A stretch of DNA of 60,005 nt from Actinoplanes palleronii (GTDB lineage: Bacteria; Actinomycetota; Actinomycetes; Mycobacteriales; Micromonosporaceae), in contig NZ_BOMS01000016.1 of NCBI RefSeq assembly GCF_016862315.1, positions 1 to 60,005 on the forward strand, written 5' to 3'. Of this stretch, positions 1 to 7,426 are shown piece by piece. The notes beneath the pieces were generated by a model. The model was given only the letters and a program-made list of their open reading frames with translations. It did not search any database and was not told the origin of the DNA. The translations under genes and the position numbers were made by a program. Numbering within the stretch: the stretch's first letter is position 1; the number at the start of each line of letters is the position of its first letter.

Positions 1-3
1 TTG

Positions 4-60
4 CGTGGTGCCCGGCTGGTGCTGGCGGCCGGTATGCGGGGCTCTTGACGGCCCTCAGGG
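4..60. repeat. Dispersed repeat E2, diverged copy
   Basis: This stretch carries the CCCGGCTGGTGCTGGCGGCC core, a run like GGGCTCTTGACGGCCCTCAG, and CAGCTGGG. The same order of words recurs at 14165-14280 (two copies), 14778-14836 and 51691-51745. It lies beside the first copy of repeat E1, as it does at the other E1 loci. Positions 61-230 hold no convincing gene; they contain a shorter related piece around 165-178 (CCAGCTGGTGCTCAGGG). Confidence 0.6.
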
Positions 61-230
61 CCAGCTGGGTCTGCCCCGATGATCGCTCAGCTGGTTGACC
101 TTGAAGAGCCGTTCGGTGATCGCTTGTCGGGCTTTCGCGGGCGGTGGCGGCACGCGATGCTGCACCAGCTGGTGCTCAGGGCGGTATCCCGGCCGCTGAT
201 ACGACCACCAGCACCAGCCGACGACGTCCC

Positions 231-560
231 ATGCCGCTCAGCCTAAGTTGATCTTGGTTGGGTGCTGGTGGCCGGGGCCGCCGGCTACCCGTCCCCGATC
301 ACTCCGTGGGCGGGGTCACGTCCGCGGGCGTGGTGCATGCCGCACCCGGGAAGGGCGGTCAGAGTCCGCACTGCTCGATCGCGTGCGTCTACCGCCCACC
401 CGGGGGCGGTAGACGCACTCACCACCCGACCGCGGACCGCCACCGCCCCCATCCCGACCCGCCGCGGACTCCGGTCGCCCTGCCGGTGTGGAGTGCGGAC
501 TCCGGTCGCCCTGCTGGTGTGGAGTGCGGACTCCTGTCGCCCTGCTGGTGCTCGTGGTGG
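231..560. repeat. Dispersed non-coding element E1, copy A
   Basis: It begins with ATGCCGCTCAGCCTAAG followed by TTGATCTTGG, the same end sequence as copy C (51755). Inside is the inverted repeat CTACCGCCCACC / GGGGGCGGTAG near 390-413, then GAGTGCGGACTCC units repeating every 31 bases (for example at 491 and 522). The 31-base period is not a multiple of three and the open frames here match nothing recognisable, so I read it as non-coding. No right-hand inverted end is visible, so this copy may be truncated. Positions 561-745 hold only G-rich low-complexity sequence. Confidence 0.7.
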
Positions 561-700
561 TGTCGAGGTGGCTGATGCGGCCACCGTCGCCGGCCGGGTT
601 CGGCGAGAGCTGGGGCTGGGGGCGGTTTCAAGGGGCTCTTTGCGGCGCTGAGCGCCGGCCGGGTCGGTGCCGCGTGCTGCCGTGGTAGGGGCGGGGGTGG

Positions 701-768
701 GTTGGTCAGGGGGCGGCTGGGGACTCGGGGGGTGGGGTGGGTTGGTCAGGGGGCGGCTGGGGACTCGG
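701..768. repeat. Tandem duplication, 40-bp period, over a stop codon
   Basis: The 28-base sequence starting GTTGGTCAGGGGGCGGCTGG is present at 701-728 and again at 741-768. The second copy contains the TGA stop of the DUF4349 lipoprotein gene (746-748), so a stretch spanning the 3' end of that gene has been duplicated downstream of it. Confidence 0.8.
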
Positions 769-1702
769 CGGGCGGGGTGGGGAGTTCGCCGGTGGTGTGG
801 GGGCGGCGGTAGCGGCGGTTCAGGTAGAGGATCGCCCAGGTGGGCAGGCCCAGGGCGACGATCCAGGGCAGCAGGGCGCCGAGGACGGTGAGCAGCACCC
901 CGAGCGACGAGACCAGCGCCTTCCAGCCGTCGGCCAGGCCGCTGAGGAAGCCGGTGGTGTCGTCGTCATCGGTGCCGGCCGGGACCGGGGCCTCCGGGCC
1001 GAGCAGCACCACGGTGACCGTGCTGAGCGCGGTCAGGTCGGCCAGCCGGCGCTTCTTGCCCTGCAGTGAGGCCAGGTCGGACTCCCGGGTGGCGACCTCC
1101 TTCTCCAGCATCACCAGGTCGCTCAGCGATTTGGCCGAGGCGAGCAGTTTGCGGCCGCTGTCCACCCGGGCCTGCTGGACGGTGATCCGGGCGTCCAGGT
1201 CGACCACCTGCTCGGTGACGTCCTCGGTGTTGATCGCCCGGTTCTTCTCGTCGCCGAGCTTGGCGATCTGCTCGAGCGCCGAGCCGAACTTGTCGGCCGG
1301 GATCCGCAGCTTCAGGGTCGCGGTGTCGGTGCCGCCGTTGCCGCTCTGCCGTTCGTCGCCGCCGATGAACCCGCCGGTGCCGCCGGTGATCCCGGTGATC
1401 TGGGCGGCGGCCACGTCGACGTCCTTCACCTGGACGGTGAGCGTGCCGGTGTAGATGATCGAGCGCTGGTCCACCCGCAGGTCGGGCGCCCCGGCCGGGG
1501 TGTCCTGGCCCGGTTCGGCGCCACCGGCGGCCGCGGTACCGGGCTCCGCGGCCTTGCGGGCATCGCCGCCGGCGTCGCCCTCGTTCATGGCCGGTGCCCC
1601 GGCCGGTGACGACTGGTCGGCGGCGCCGTCCGCGCCGCAGCCGGCCAGCAGGGCGCCGCTGAGAAGCACGGCGCCCAGTAGGATATGTCCCCGTTTACGC
1701 AT
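746..1702 (-). CDS. DUF4349 domain lipoprotein
   Basis: A 318-residue exported lipoprotein. Residues 1-22 form a signal peptide with the lipobox LLAGC, giving lipidation at Cys22. An Ala/Gly/Pro-rich linker follows, then the conserved DUF4349 block beginning near RSIIYTGTLTVQVKDVD, a central helical, probably coiled-coil segment, and one strong transmembrane helix near residues 270-295 ahead of a basic, Pro-rich tail. The protein is thus likely anchored at both ends with the domain outside the membrane. The role of the DUF4349 family is not established. It is divergent from the metallo-hydrolase at 1811 and appears monocistronic. Confidence 0.85.
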   Translation of the reverse strand: MRKRGHILLGAVLLSGALLAGCGADGAADQSSPAGAPAMNEGDAGGDARKAAEPGTAAAGGAEPGQDTPAGAPDLRVDQRSIIYTGTLTVQVKDVDVAAAQITGITGGTGGFIGGDERQSGNGGTDTATLKLRIPADKFGSALEQIAKLGDEKNRAINTEDVTEQVVDLDARITVQQARVDSGRKLLASAKSLSDLVMLEKEVATRESDLASLQGKKRRLADLTALSTVTVVLLGPEAPVPAGTDDDDTTGFLSGLADGWKALVSSLGVLLTVLGALLPWIVALGLPTWAILYLNRRYRRPHTTGELPTPPAESPAAP

Positions 1703-1810
1703 TGCTACTCCGATCGTCGGTACGACTGAGCGCTGGGACGTACGGCGGGCACTGCCCGGTTCCGGCAGACTGCGTTATGACCGGTCACGATTCAGCAGCG
1801 GAGGAGTCCC

Positions 1811-2446
1811 GTGCGCGTCACGAAGTTCACTCATGCCTGTCTACGGATCGAGGGTGCGGGGGTCCTTGTCGTCGATCCGGGGGAATTCTCCGAGAAGTCG
1901 GCATTGGACGGTGCGGATGCCGTGGTCATCACGCATGAGCACTTCGACCACCTGGACGTCGCGGCGGTCACCGCGGCGGTCGCGCGCCGGCCCGCGCTGC
2001 GGATCTTCGCGCACGCGGAGGTGCTGGCGAAGCTCGGCGCGGTCGCCGAGGCGACCACCGCCGTCGCGCCCGGCGACACGTTCGAGGCCGCCGGGTTCCA
2101 CCTTCAGGCGTACGGGGGACAGCACGCCGTCATCCACCCGGACATCCCGCGGATCGTGAATCTCGGCTACCTGATCGCCGACGGGTCCACGAACGTGTAC
2201 CACCCCGGCGACTCGTTCGCGGTTCCCGAGGACGCCACGGTCGACACCCTCTGCGTGCCGCTGAACGCGCCGTGGATGCGGCTGGCCGAGTCGATCGAGT
2301 TCGCCCGTGCGGTCAAGCCGGGCCGGGCCATCGCGATCCACGACGGACTGCTGAACGAGCGCGGCGCGGCCGTCTCGGACCGGCACCTGGAGAACTTCTC
2401 CGGCACGCGGTACCAGCACCTGGCGCCCGGCGCCACGCTCGACTGA
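1811..2446 (+). CDS. MBL-fold metallo-hydrolase (UlaG-like)
   Basis: A 211-residue protein of the metallo-beta-lactamase superfamily. The signature HEHFDHLD is at residues 42-49, giving metal ligands His42, His44, Asp46 and His47; a later His lies in the NVYHPGDS segment. Single-domain proteins of this size resemble the L-ascorbate-6-phosphate lactonase-like branch, but the substrate cannot be read from sequence. The GTG start at 1811 follows GGAGGAG by about five bases. The next gene starts 12 bases after the stop, so the two are probably co-transcribed. Confidence 0.85.
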   Translation: MRVTKFTHACLRIEGAGVLVVDPGEFSEKSALDGADAVVITHEHFDHLDVAAVTAAVARRPALRIFAHAEVLAKLGAVAEATTAVAPGDTFEAAGFHLQAYGGQHAVIHPDIPRIVNLGYLIADGSTNVYHPGDSFAVPEDATVDTLCVPLNAPWMRLAESIEFARAVKPGRAIAIHDGLLNERGAAVSDRHLENFSGTRYQHLAPGATLD

Positions 2447-2458
2447 CGTGCCGCGGCC

Positions 2459-3454
2459 GTGACCGACGCGAACGTGACCGACGACGTGCTCCGCCGGCTC
2501 TACGAGGAGCCGCCGGAGGGTTTCGTGGCGACCCGGGCCGCCGCGATCGAGCAAGCCCGGGCGGCCGGCGACCGGGACACCGCGAAGCGGCTCGCCGCCT
2601 GCAAGAAGCCGACCGTGGCGGCCTGGGTGGTCAACCTGCTGGCCCGCCGGCGACCGGATCTGATCGGTGAGCTCGTCACCCTGTCCGAGGCGCTCCGGTC
2701 CGCGCAGCGCGACCTGCACGGCGACCAGTTGCGCGAGCTCTCGCTGCAGCGCCGCCAGTTCGTGTCGGCGCTGGTCGCGGACGCCCGCAAGCTGGCCGTG
2801 GCGGCCGGCGCCGGCGCCGGGAAGCTGCCGCTGGGCGAGGTGGAGGCGACGCTGACCGCGGCGCTCGCCGACCCCGAGGTGGCCGCGCAGGTGCGGACCG
2901 GGCGGTTGATCCGGGCGGCCGCGTACGCCGGGTTCGGCGAGGTGCCGCGCCCGCGGCTGCGTTTGATCACCGGCGGCGACGAGGACCCGGAGTCCGACGG
3001 CCCGGAGGGCGACGCGGACGAGGGGGAGGAGCTCGGGGCGGGCCCGGAGGCCGGGCGCGGGCCCGCGGCGGGGCACGTGACCACTCCGGGGCTCGGGACG
3101 GTGCCGGGGATGGGGCACGAGGCGGCCCAGGAGGCCCGGGAGCGGGCGGCCCGGGAGCGCCGCCGCCGGGAGGTCGAACGCAAGCGCCGGGAGCTGGAGC
3201 GCGAGCTGAGCGCCGCGGAGGCCGCCGAGCGCCGGGCGGATCAGCAGCTGGAGCGCGCCGAGACGGCCGAGCGGGACGCCGAAGGGCTCGTCGACGACCT
3301 GGAGGCGGAGCTGGCCGAGTTGGAGCGGCGGCGGGCCGAGGCGGTGGCCGAGGTGGGGCGCCGCAAACTGGCGCGCCGGGGCGCCGAACGGGAGACGGCC
3401 GCGGCCCGGCGACGGGTCGGCGATGTGCAGGCCGCCCTGGAGGATCTGGGCTGA
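2459..3454 (+). CDS. Conserved hypothetical protein with C-terminal coiled coil
   Basis: A 331-residue protein of unknown function. Residues 1-165 look globular and helical and contain a basic-hydrophobic patch near KKPTVAAWVVNLLARRRPD. An acidic, Gly-rich linker follows (about 170-220). The last 110 residues are an Arg/Glu-dense heptad region, strongly predicted by eye to be a coiled coil. The GTG start at 2459 is 12 bases after the metallo-hydrolase stop. Similar architecture is common in actinomycete hypotheticals; I do not recognise a family with a known role. Confidence 0.75.
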   Translation: MTDANVTDDVLRRLYEEPPEGFVATRAAAIEQARAAGDRDTAKRLAACKKPTVAAWVVNLLARRRPDLIGELVTLSEALRSAQRDLHGDQLRELSLQRRQFVSALVADARKLAVAAGAGAGKLPLGEVEATLTAALADPEVAAQVRTGRLIRAAAYAGFGEVPRPRLRLITGGDEDPESDGPEGDADEGEELGAGPEAGRGPAAGHVTTPGLGTVPGMGHEAAQEARERAARERRRREVERKRRELERELSAAEAAERRADQQLERAETAERDAEGLVDDLEAELAELERRRAEAVAEVGRRKLARRGAERETAAARRRVGDVQAALEDLG

Positions 3455-3679
3455 CGGGTTCCCGGCCGTGCCCACCCGCGGACATCGCCCCGGAGGGCTC
3501 CGCGTTCTGGACGCGTCAGCGGCCAGCGGAGCCCGCAGGGGTCCCGGCGGGAGCGACGATCTGTACCCGGCTGGACGCACGACATCCTGAATTTGATCTT
3601 GATTTTTCGGGTGGTTCCGGGACCGGGCACTTATCGGGAGCGTTTTCCATAACCGGTCAGGGGGAGCAGAATCGGGCGG
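3455..3679. other. Intergenic region before the SCO6745-like gene
   Basis: These 225 bases hold no gene I can support. The right end contains an AT-richer patch (AATTTGATCTTGATTTTTCG around 3590-3610) that could be part of a promoter, and GGGGAGC shortly before the GTG at 3680 that could serve as ribosome binding site. Confidence 0.4.
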
Positions 3680-4417
3680 GTGACTCCCGAACAGGCTGCC
3701 GCCACTGCCAAGACGGGCCTCGCCACCATCGTCGGAGCCTTCGCCGAATCCCCGCAGACCCTGCGCCGTGCGCGGCTGCTGGGACTGTCCGGCTGGGCCT
3801 ACCACGTCTCGGCCCGGGCCGGTGCCCTCGGCGACGTGCGCCCGGAGACGGTGGCGGCCGCGCTCGCCTTCATCGCGCCCGAGGCGGTGACCGAGGGGTG
3901 GGAGGCGACCGCGAAGAGCTCCCAGCCGTCCGAGGTGGCCACCTGGCACCTGCGGGAGCTGTGCACCTGGGGCGAGGAGCAGGTCGGCGGGTTCCCCCGG
4001 CTGAGCCGGCTGCTCGAGCTGGGCGGGCGGGTGGTGGACGCGGTCGACCCGGCCGGGCTGCCGCTGTTCGCCGCCTGGCGGTCCATGCCGATGCCCAGCC
4101 AGGCACCGGGCGCCCAGGCCGCGATGCTGCTGCAGCTGCTGCACGAGCACCGGCAGGGGGTGTACGTGATCGCGGTGCGCGCCGGCGGGCTGACCCCGCT
4201 GGAGGCGATCATCGCGGGGCCGGAGGGTGAGACCGGCGCGGTGGCGTTCGGCTGGCAGCCACCGTACCCACCCGCGGGTCCGCTGGTGCGCCGGCTGATG
4301 TGGGCCGAGGCGGTGGCGAACTCGATGGCCGGCCAGGCGTACGCGATCCTGGACCGCCCGGAGCGCGTCGAGTTCGGCGGCCTGCTGGAGTCGCTGAGCC
4401 ACCGCTTCGCCCGCTGA
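3680..4417 (+). CDS. SCO6745-like protein
   Basis: A 245-residue protein that matches, from memory, the pattern of the actinobacterial SCO6745 family: an N-terminal segment with GLSGWAYHVSARAGALG, a turn DVRPETVAAALAFIAPE, a middle GLPLFAAWRSMP, and a LLHEHRQGVYVIAV segment near the C-terminus. Family members are mostly alpha-helical and of unknown function. There is no signal peptide or transmembrane helix. The GTG start at 3680 is chosen because the frame has no better start and a purine-rich stretch precedes it. It is convergent with the gamma-glutamylcyclotransferase gene, separated by a perfect palindrome. Confidence 0.7.
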   Translation: MTPEQAAATAKTGLATIVGAFAESPQTLRRARLLGLSGWAYHVSARAGALGDVRPETVAAALAFIAPEAVTEGWEATAKSSQPSEVATWHLRELCTWGEEQVGGFPRLSRLLELGGRVVDAVDPAGLPLFAAWRSMPMPSQAPGAQAAMLLQLLHEHRQGVYVIAVRAGGLTPLEAIIAGPEGETGAVAFGWQPPYPPAGPLVRRLMWAEAVANSMAGQAYAILDRPERVEFGGLLESLSHRFAR

Positions 4418-4419
4418 CG

Positions 4420-4445
4420 CTGTGCGGCGGCGCGCCGCCGCACAG
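4420..4445. terminator. Bidirectional terminator-like perfect palindrome
   Basis: A 26-base perfect palindrome with arms CTGTGCGGCGGCG / CGCCGCCGCACAG lies in the 35 bases between the convergent stops at 4417 and 4453. GACG and CGTC outside extend the stem. There is no T-run, as is usual in high-GC actinomycetes. Confidence 0.65.
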
Positions 4446-4452
4446 CGGGGCG

Positions 4453-4914
4453 TCAGTTGTCCGGGTTAGCCGTCCGGGTCGGGCGGCTGCGCAGGCTGTG
4501 CACGTAGTCGTCGGGCGCGCCGGCCTTCTCGGCCGCGTTGGCGATCTCCGAGAGGTACCACGTGGTCGGCATGCCGCCCTCGTAGCCGGCGTAGACGTAG
4601 ACCCAGGCGGGCACCTCACCGTCGAGCGTCGATACACGCACGGTGAGTTTTTGGTACGTCCCGGCGGGCACCCCCTCGACCTCGTCGAGTTGTGCCGCAT
4701 CCCACGGATGCACGTCGTACACGGAGACGAAGACGCGGTCACCGGGTGATTCGGCGATCGTCGTCACGGCACCCTCCCAGCCCATTTCCCCTTCTCCGGC
4801 AAAGGTCAGGCGCCAGCCTTCGATCCACCCCACGCCCACCATGGGCGAGTGCGGACAGTAGGCGAGCATGCGGGCTGGGTCCAGGTTCGAGCCATACGCG
4901 GCGTAATGACGCAC
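4453..4914 (-). CDS. Gamma-glutamylcyclotransferase family protein
   Basis: A 153-residue protein with the family's N-terminal nucleotide-like loop motif AAYGSNLDP directly after the start, followed by LTFAGEGEMGWEGAVTTI and a DEVEGVPAGTYQK segment. Members cleave gamma-glutamyl peptides to 5-oxoproline, or act on related gamma-glutamyl amines. I place the start at the GTG at 4914, because the motif sits seven residues later and the frame further upstream would run into the divergent lpdA gene. It shares the roughly 110-base region 4915-5023 with lpdA as a divergent promoter region. Confidence 0.8.
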   Translation of the reverse strand: MRHYAAYGSNLDPARMLAYCPHSPMVGVGWIEGWRLTFAGEGEMGWEGAVTTIAESPGDRVFVSVYDVHPWDAAQLDEVEGVPAGTYQKLTVRVSTLDGEVPAWVYVYAGYEGGMPTTWYLSEIANAAEKAGAPDDYVHSLRSRPTRTANPDN

Positions 4915-5023
4915 GGCGACGACGATAGTCGCCTGGAGGGTCGGTGAGAATATGAGGAGTGCGTGTCGGCACAACCGCTTTTGTCGCGGCTGAACACAGT
5001 CGCTCTTTGGAGGTCGGGAAATC

Positions 5024-6424
5024 GTGAGTCGGATCGTGATCATCGGTGGCGGACCGGGCGGGTATGAGGCGGCTCTGGTCGCCGCTCAGCTCGACGCCGA
5101 TGTGACCCTGGTCGAGGCGGACGGACCCGGCGGCGCCTGTGTGCTGACCGACTGTGTGCCGTCGAAGACCTTCATCGCCAGCTCCGAGGTGATGACCGGT
5201 TACCGGCACAACGAGCGGTTCGGGATCCGGTCGGCCGGCCTGGACGGGGTGACCGTCGACGCGGCCGCGGTCAACGACCGGGTCAAGCGGCTGGCCCTGG
5301 CGCAGTCCGCGGACATCCAGACCAAGCTGGTCAAGGCCGGTGTCGACGTGGTGCACGGCCGGGCCCGGATGGGCGAGGACCGGCTCGGCCACACCCACCA
5401 GGTGCTGATCACGCCGGAGGGCGGCGAGCAGTACGCGGTCGAGGCGGACACCGTCCTGCTGGCCACCGGCGCCACCCCGCGGGTGCTGTCCACCGCCCGC
5501 CCGGACGGCGAGCGGATCCTGGACTGGCGCCAGGTGTACGACCTGACCGAGCTCCCCGAGCACCTCGTGGTGATCGGCTCCGGGGTCACCGGCGCCGAGT
5601 TCGCCAGCGCGTACCTCGCGATGGGCGTGAAGGTGACGCTCGTCTCCAGCCGCGAACGGGTGATGCCGCACGAGGACGCCGACGCCGCGATGGCGATCGA
5701 GCGGGTGTTCCGCGAGCGGGGGATGACCATCCTCAGCCAGTCCCGCGGCGACTCGGTGGTGAACACCGGCGACGGCGTCCGGGTGACCCTCTCCGACGGC
5801 CGGGTGATCGAGGCCTCGCACGCGCTGATCGCGGTCGGCGCCATCCCGAACACCGCCGACCTGGGCCTGGCCGAGTACGGCGTGGCGGTCGGCAACGGCG
5901 GCTACGTGACCGTCGACCGGGTGTCGCGCACCAACGTGCCGGGCATCTACGCGGCCGGCGACTGCACCGGGGTGCTGCCGCTGGCCAGCGTCGCCGCGAT
6001 GCAGGGCCGGATCGCGATCTGGCACGCCATGGGTGAGGCGGTCGCCCCGCTGCGGCTGCGCACCGTCTCGGCGAACGTGTTCACCGACCCGGAGCTGGCC
6101 ACCGTCGGCGTCTCACAGAACGAGGTGGACTCCGGGCGCTTCCCGGCCCGCCAGGTGATGCTGCCGCTGACCGGCAACGCCCGGGCCAAGATGGCCGGCC
6201 TGCAGGACGGGTTCGTCAAGCTGTTCTGCCGCCCGGCGACCGGTCAGATCGTCGGCGGGGTGGTGGTGGCACCGAAGGCGAGCGAGCTGATCCTGCCGAT
6301 CACCATGGCGATCGAGAACAACCTGACCGTTGACCAGCTGGCACACACCATCACGATCTATCCGTCGCTGTCGGGTTCGATCGCTGAGGCGGCGCGTCAG
6401 CTGATGCAGCACGAGGTGCAGTAA
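5024..6424 (+). CDS. lpdA: LpdA-type flavoprotein disulfide reductase / NAD(P)H-quinone reductase
   Basis: A 466-residue two-dinucleotide-binding flavoprotein. IGGGPGGYEAAL near residue 7 binds FAD, GACVLTDCVPSK carries a CX4C pair at the usual redox position, VVIGSGVTGAEFAS near residue 185 binds NAD(P)H, and YAAGDCTG closes the FAD site. At the C-terminus, where lipoamide dehydrogenases have a catalytic His-Glu pair (HPTxSE), this protein reads IYPSLSGS, so His and Glu are both missing. That agrees with the mycobacterial LpdA (Rv3303c) group, known to reduce quinones and not to act as lipoamide dehydrogenase. The GTG start follows GGAGGT (5009-5014) by nine bases. Confidence 0.88.
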   Translation: MSRIVIIGGGPGGYEAALVAAQLDADVTLVEADGPGGACVLTDCVPSKTFIASSEVMTGYRHNERFGIRSAGLDGVTVDAAAVNDRVKRLALAQSADIQTKLVKAGVDVVHGRARMGEDRLGHTHQVLITPEGGEQYAVEADTVLLATGATPRVLSTARPDGERILDWRQVYDLTELPEHLVVIGSGVTGAEFASAYLAMGVKVTLVSSRERVMPHEDADAAMAIERVFRERGMTILSQSRGDSVVNTGDGVRVTLSDGRVIEASHALIAVGAIPNTADLGLAEYGVAVGNGGYVTVDRVSRTNVPGIYAAGDCTGVLPLASVAAMQGRIAIWHAMGEAVAPLRLRTVSANVFTDPELATVGVSQNEVDSGRFPARQVMLPLTGNARAKMAGLQDGFVKLFCRPATGQIVGGVVVAPKASELILPITMAIENNLTVDQLAHTITIYPSLSGSIAEAARQLMQHEVQ

Positions 6425-7088
6425 CCGGGTCGGCCGCGGCCGTGGCACCCGGTGCGGCCGTGGGCGGCTCCTCCGCGGCCGGCTTGCCGCCGAACAGGGC
6501 CAGGATCCAGCCGGCGGTGCCGAAGACGACAGCGGCGCCGGCCGCGATGGCGAACAGCCGCCAGGCGGACTGGGTGATCGCGGTGCCGCCCAGGTGCCCG
6601 ACCAGTCCGCCGTAACAGGCCCAGGCGATCGCGGCCGCGCCGTCGTACCCGACGAAGTGCTTGACCGGGTACCCGGTGCGGCCGGCGTGGTAGCCGGAGG
6701 CCATCCGGCCGCCGGGGACGAACCGGCAGAGCAGCATCACGAGCGGGCCGGGCCGGCGCAGGCCGCGGGTGAAGCGTTCGGCGGCTTGCCGAGTCTTCGA
6801 ATTCCCGCCTTCTTCGTTCCGTGGGGCGAATCGGTCACGCAGTGCGCTCAGGCGCCCGCCGGTCGAGCGGCCCAGCACGAACGCGGCGGCGTCGCCGGTG
6901 AACATGCCGAGCGCGCCCACCGCGATGACCAGGGTCAGGTGCAGGTGGCCGTACACGGTCAGCGCGCCTGACGTGATCATGATGGCCTGGATCGGCACCA
7001 CCGGGATCAGCGCGTCCACCGCGAGGAAGCCGAACAGCACCAGGTAGACCCACGTCGGCGAGGCCAGCATGGTGAGCAGGTCGGTCAT
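6351..7088 (-). CDS. DedA family membrane protein
   Basis: A 245-residue polytopic membrane protein of the DedA/SNARE-associated family, which includes undecaprenyl-phosphate and other lipid transporters. Typical features are an N-terminal VYLVLFGFLAVDALIPVVP, the GDAAAFVLGR motif, and the basic-glycine loop RFVPGGRMASGYHAGRTG in mid-protein. The last 45 residues are an Ala/Pro/Thr-rich tail. The ATG at 7088 is preceded by GAGGTGG at the right distance, so longer upstream frames are not needed. The 3' end overlaps lpdA on the other strand by 74 bases: the two genes are convergent with no room for a separate terminator. Confidence 0.85.
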   Translation of the reverse strand: MTDLLTMLASPTWVYLVLFGFLAVDALIPVVPIQAIMITSGALTVYGHLHLTLVIAVGALGMFTGDAAAFVLGRSTGGRLSALRDRFAPRNEEGGNSKTRQAAERFTRGLRRPGPLVMLLCRFVPGGRMASGYHAGRTGYPVKHFVGYDGAAAIAWACYGGLVGHLGGTAITQSAWRLFAIAAGAAVVFGTAGWILALFGGKPAAEEPPTAAPGATAAADPVTAPRAASADAPPQRSNPTATDRS

Positions 7089-7414
7089 CGCAGGGCCACC
7101 TCGCGGGTTCAGGGCTGACCGCATTCTGCGCGACCGAGCCTGAGAGGGCGCTGTGTTCAGCATGCGCCCTGAACGTCCGGACGAACCGTGACGCCCGCCA
7201 CGGTACGGGCGCGGGTCCCCGTTGTGCCGCTGTTTTTCCGAAGGCCGACACAGGCGCGGGGCGTACCGTTGGATCGCTCGCGGGCGCCGGATCCCCCTCG
7301 TTCCGACGCCGCGGGCCCGGGCCGCCGGTAGGTCCCGTATCGGCGGCCCGGCCCCCGCCGGTGATCATGCGGTTTCCACAAAGAGCCGGAAACACCTCGG
7401 CAACGAACCGGCCC

Positions 7415-7420
7415 TAGATT
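7415..7420 (+). promoter_or_regulatory. -10 element TAGATT, leaderless start
   Basis: TAGATT lies six bases before the ATG at 7427 with no Shine-Dalgarno between, so transcription would begin at or next to the start codon. The rest of 7089-7414 holds no gene I can support. Confidence 0.6.
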
Positions 7421-7426
7421 CCAGCC

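Noticed and set aside
258..651. Overlapping short open frames in E1 copy A (and similar ones in copies B and C) as genes.
   Set aside because: No family motif, no start signals, and the 31-base period breaks any common frame between copies.
1841..4402. Very long open frame on the minus strand opposite the metallo-hydrolase, coiled-coil and SCO6745-like genes.
   Set aside because: High-GC genes leave complementary frames open. Its product is an Arg/Gly/Pro/His-rich string without recognisable domains, while the plus-strand genes have family motifs and start signals.
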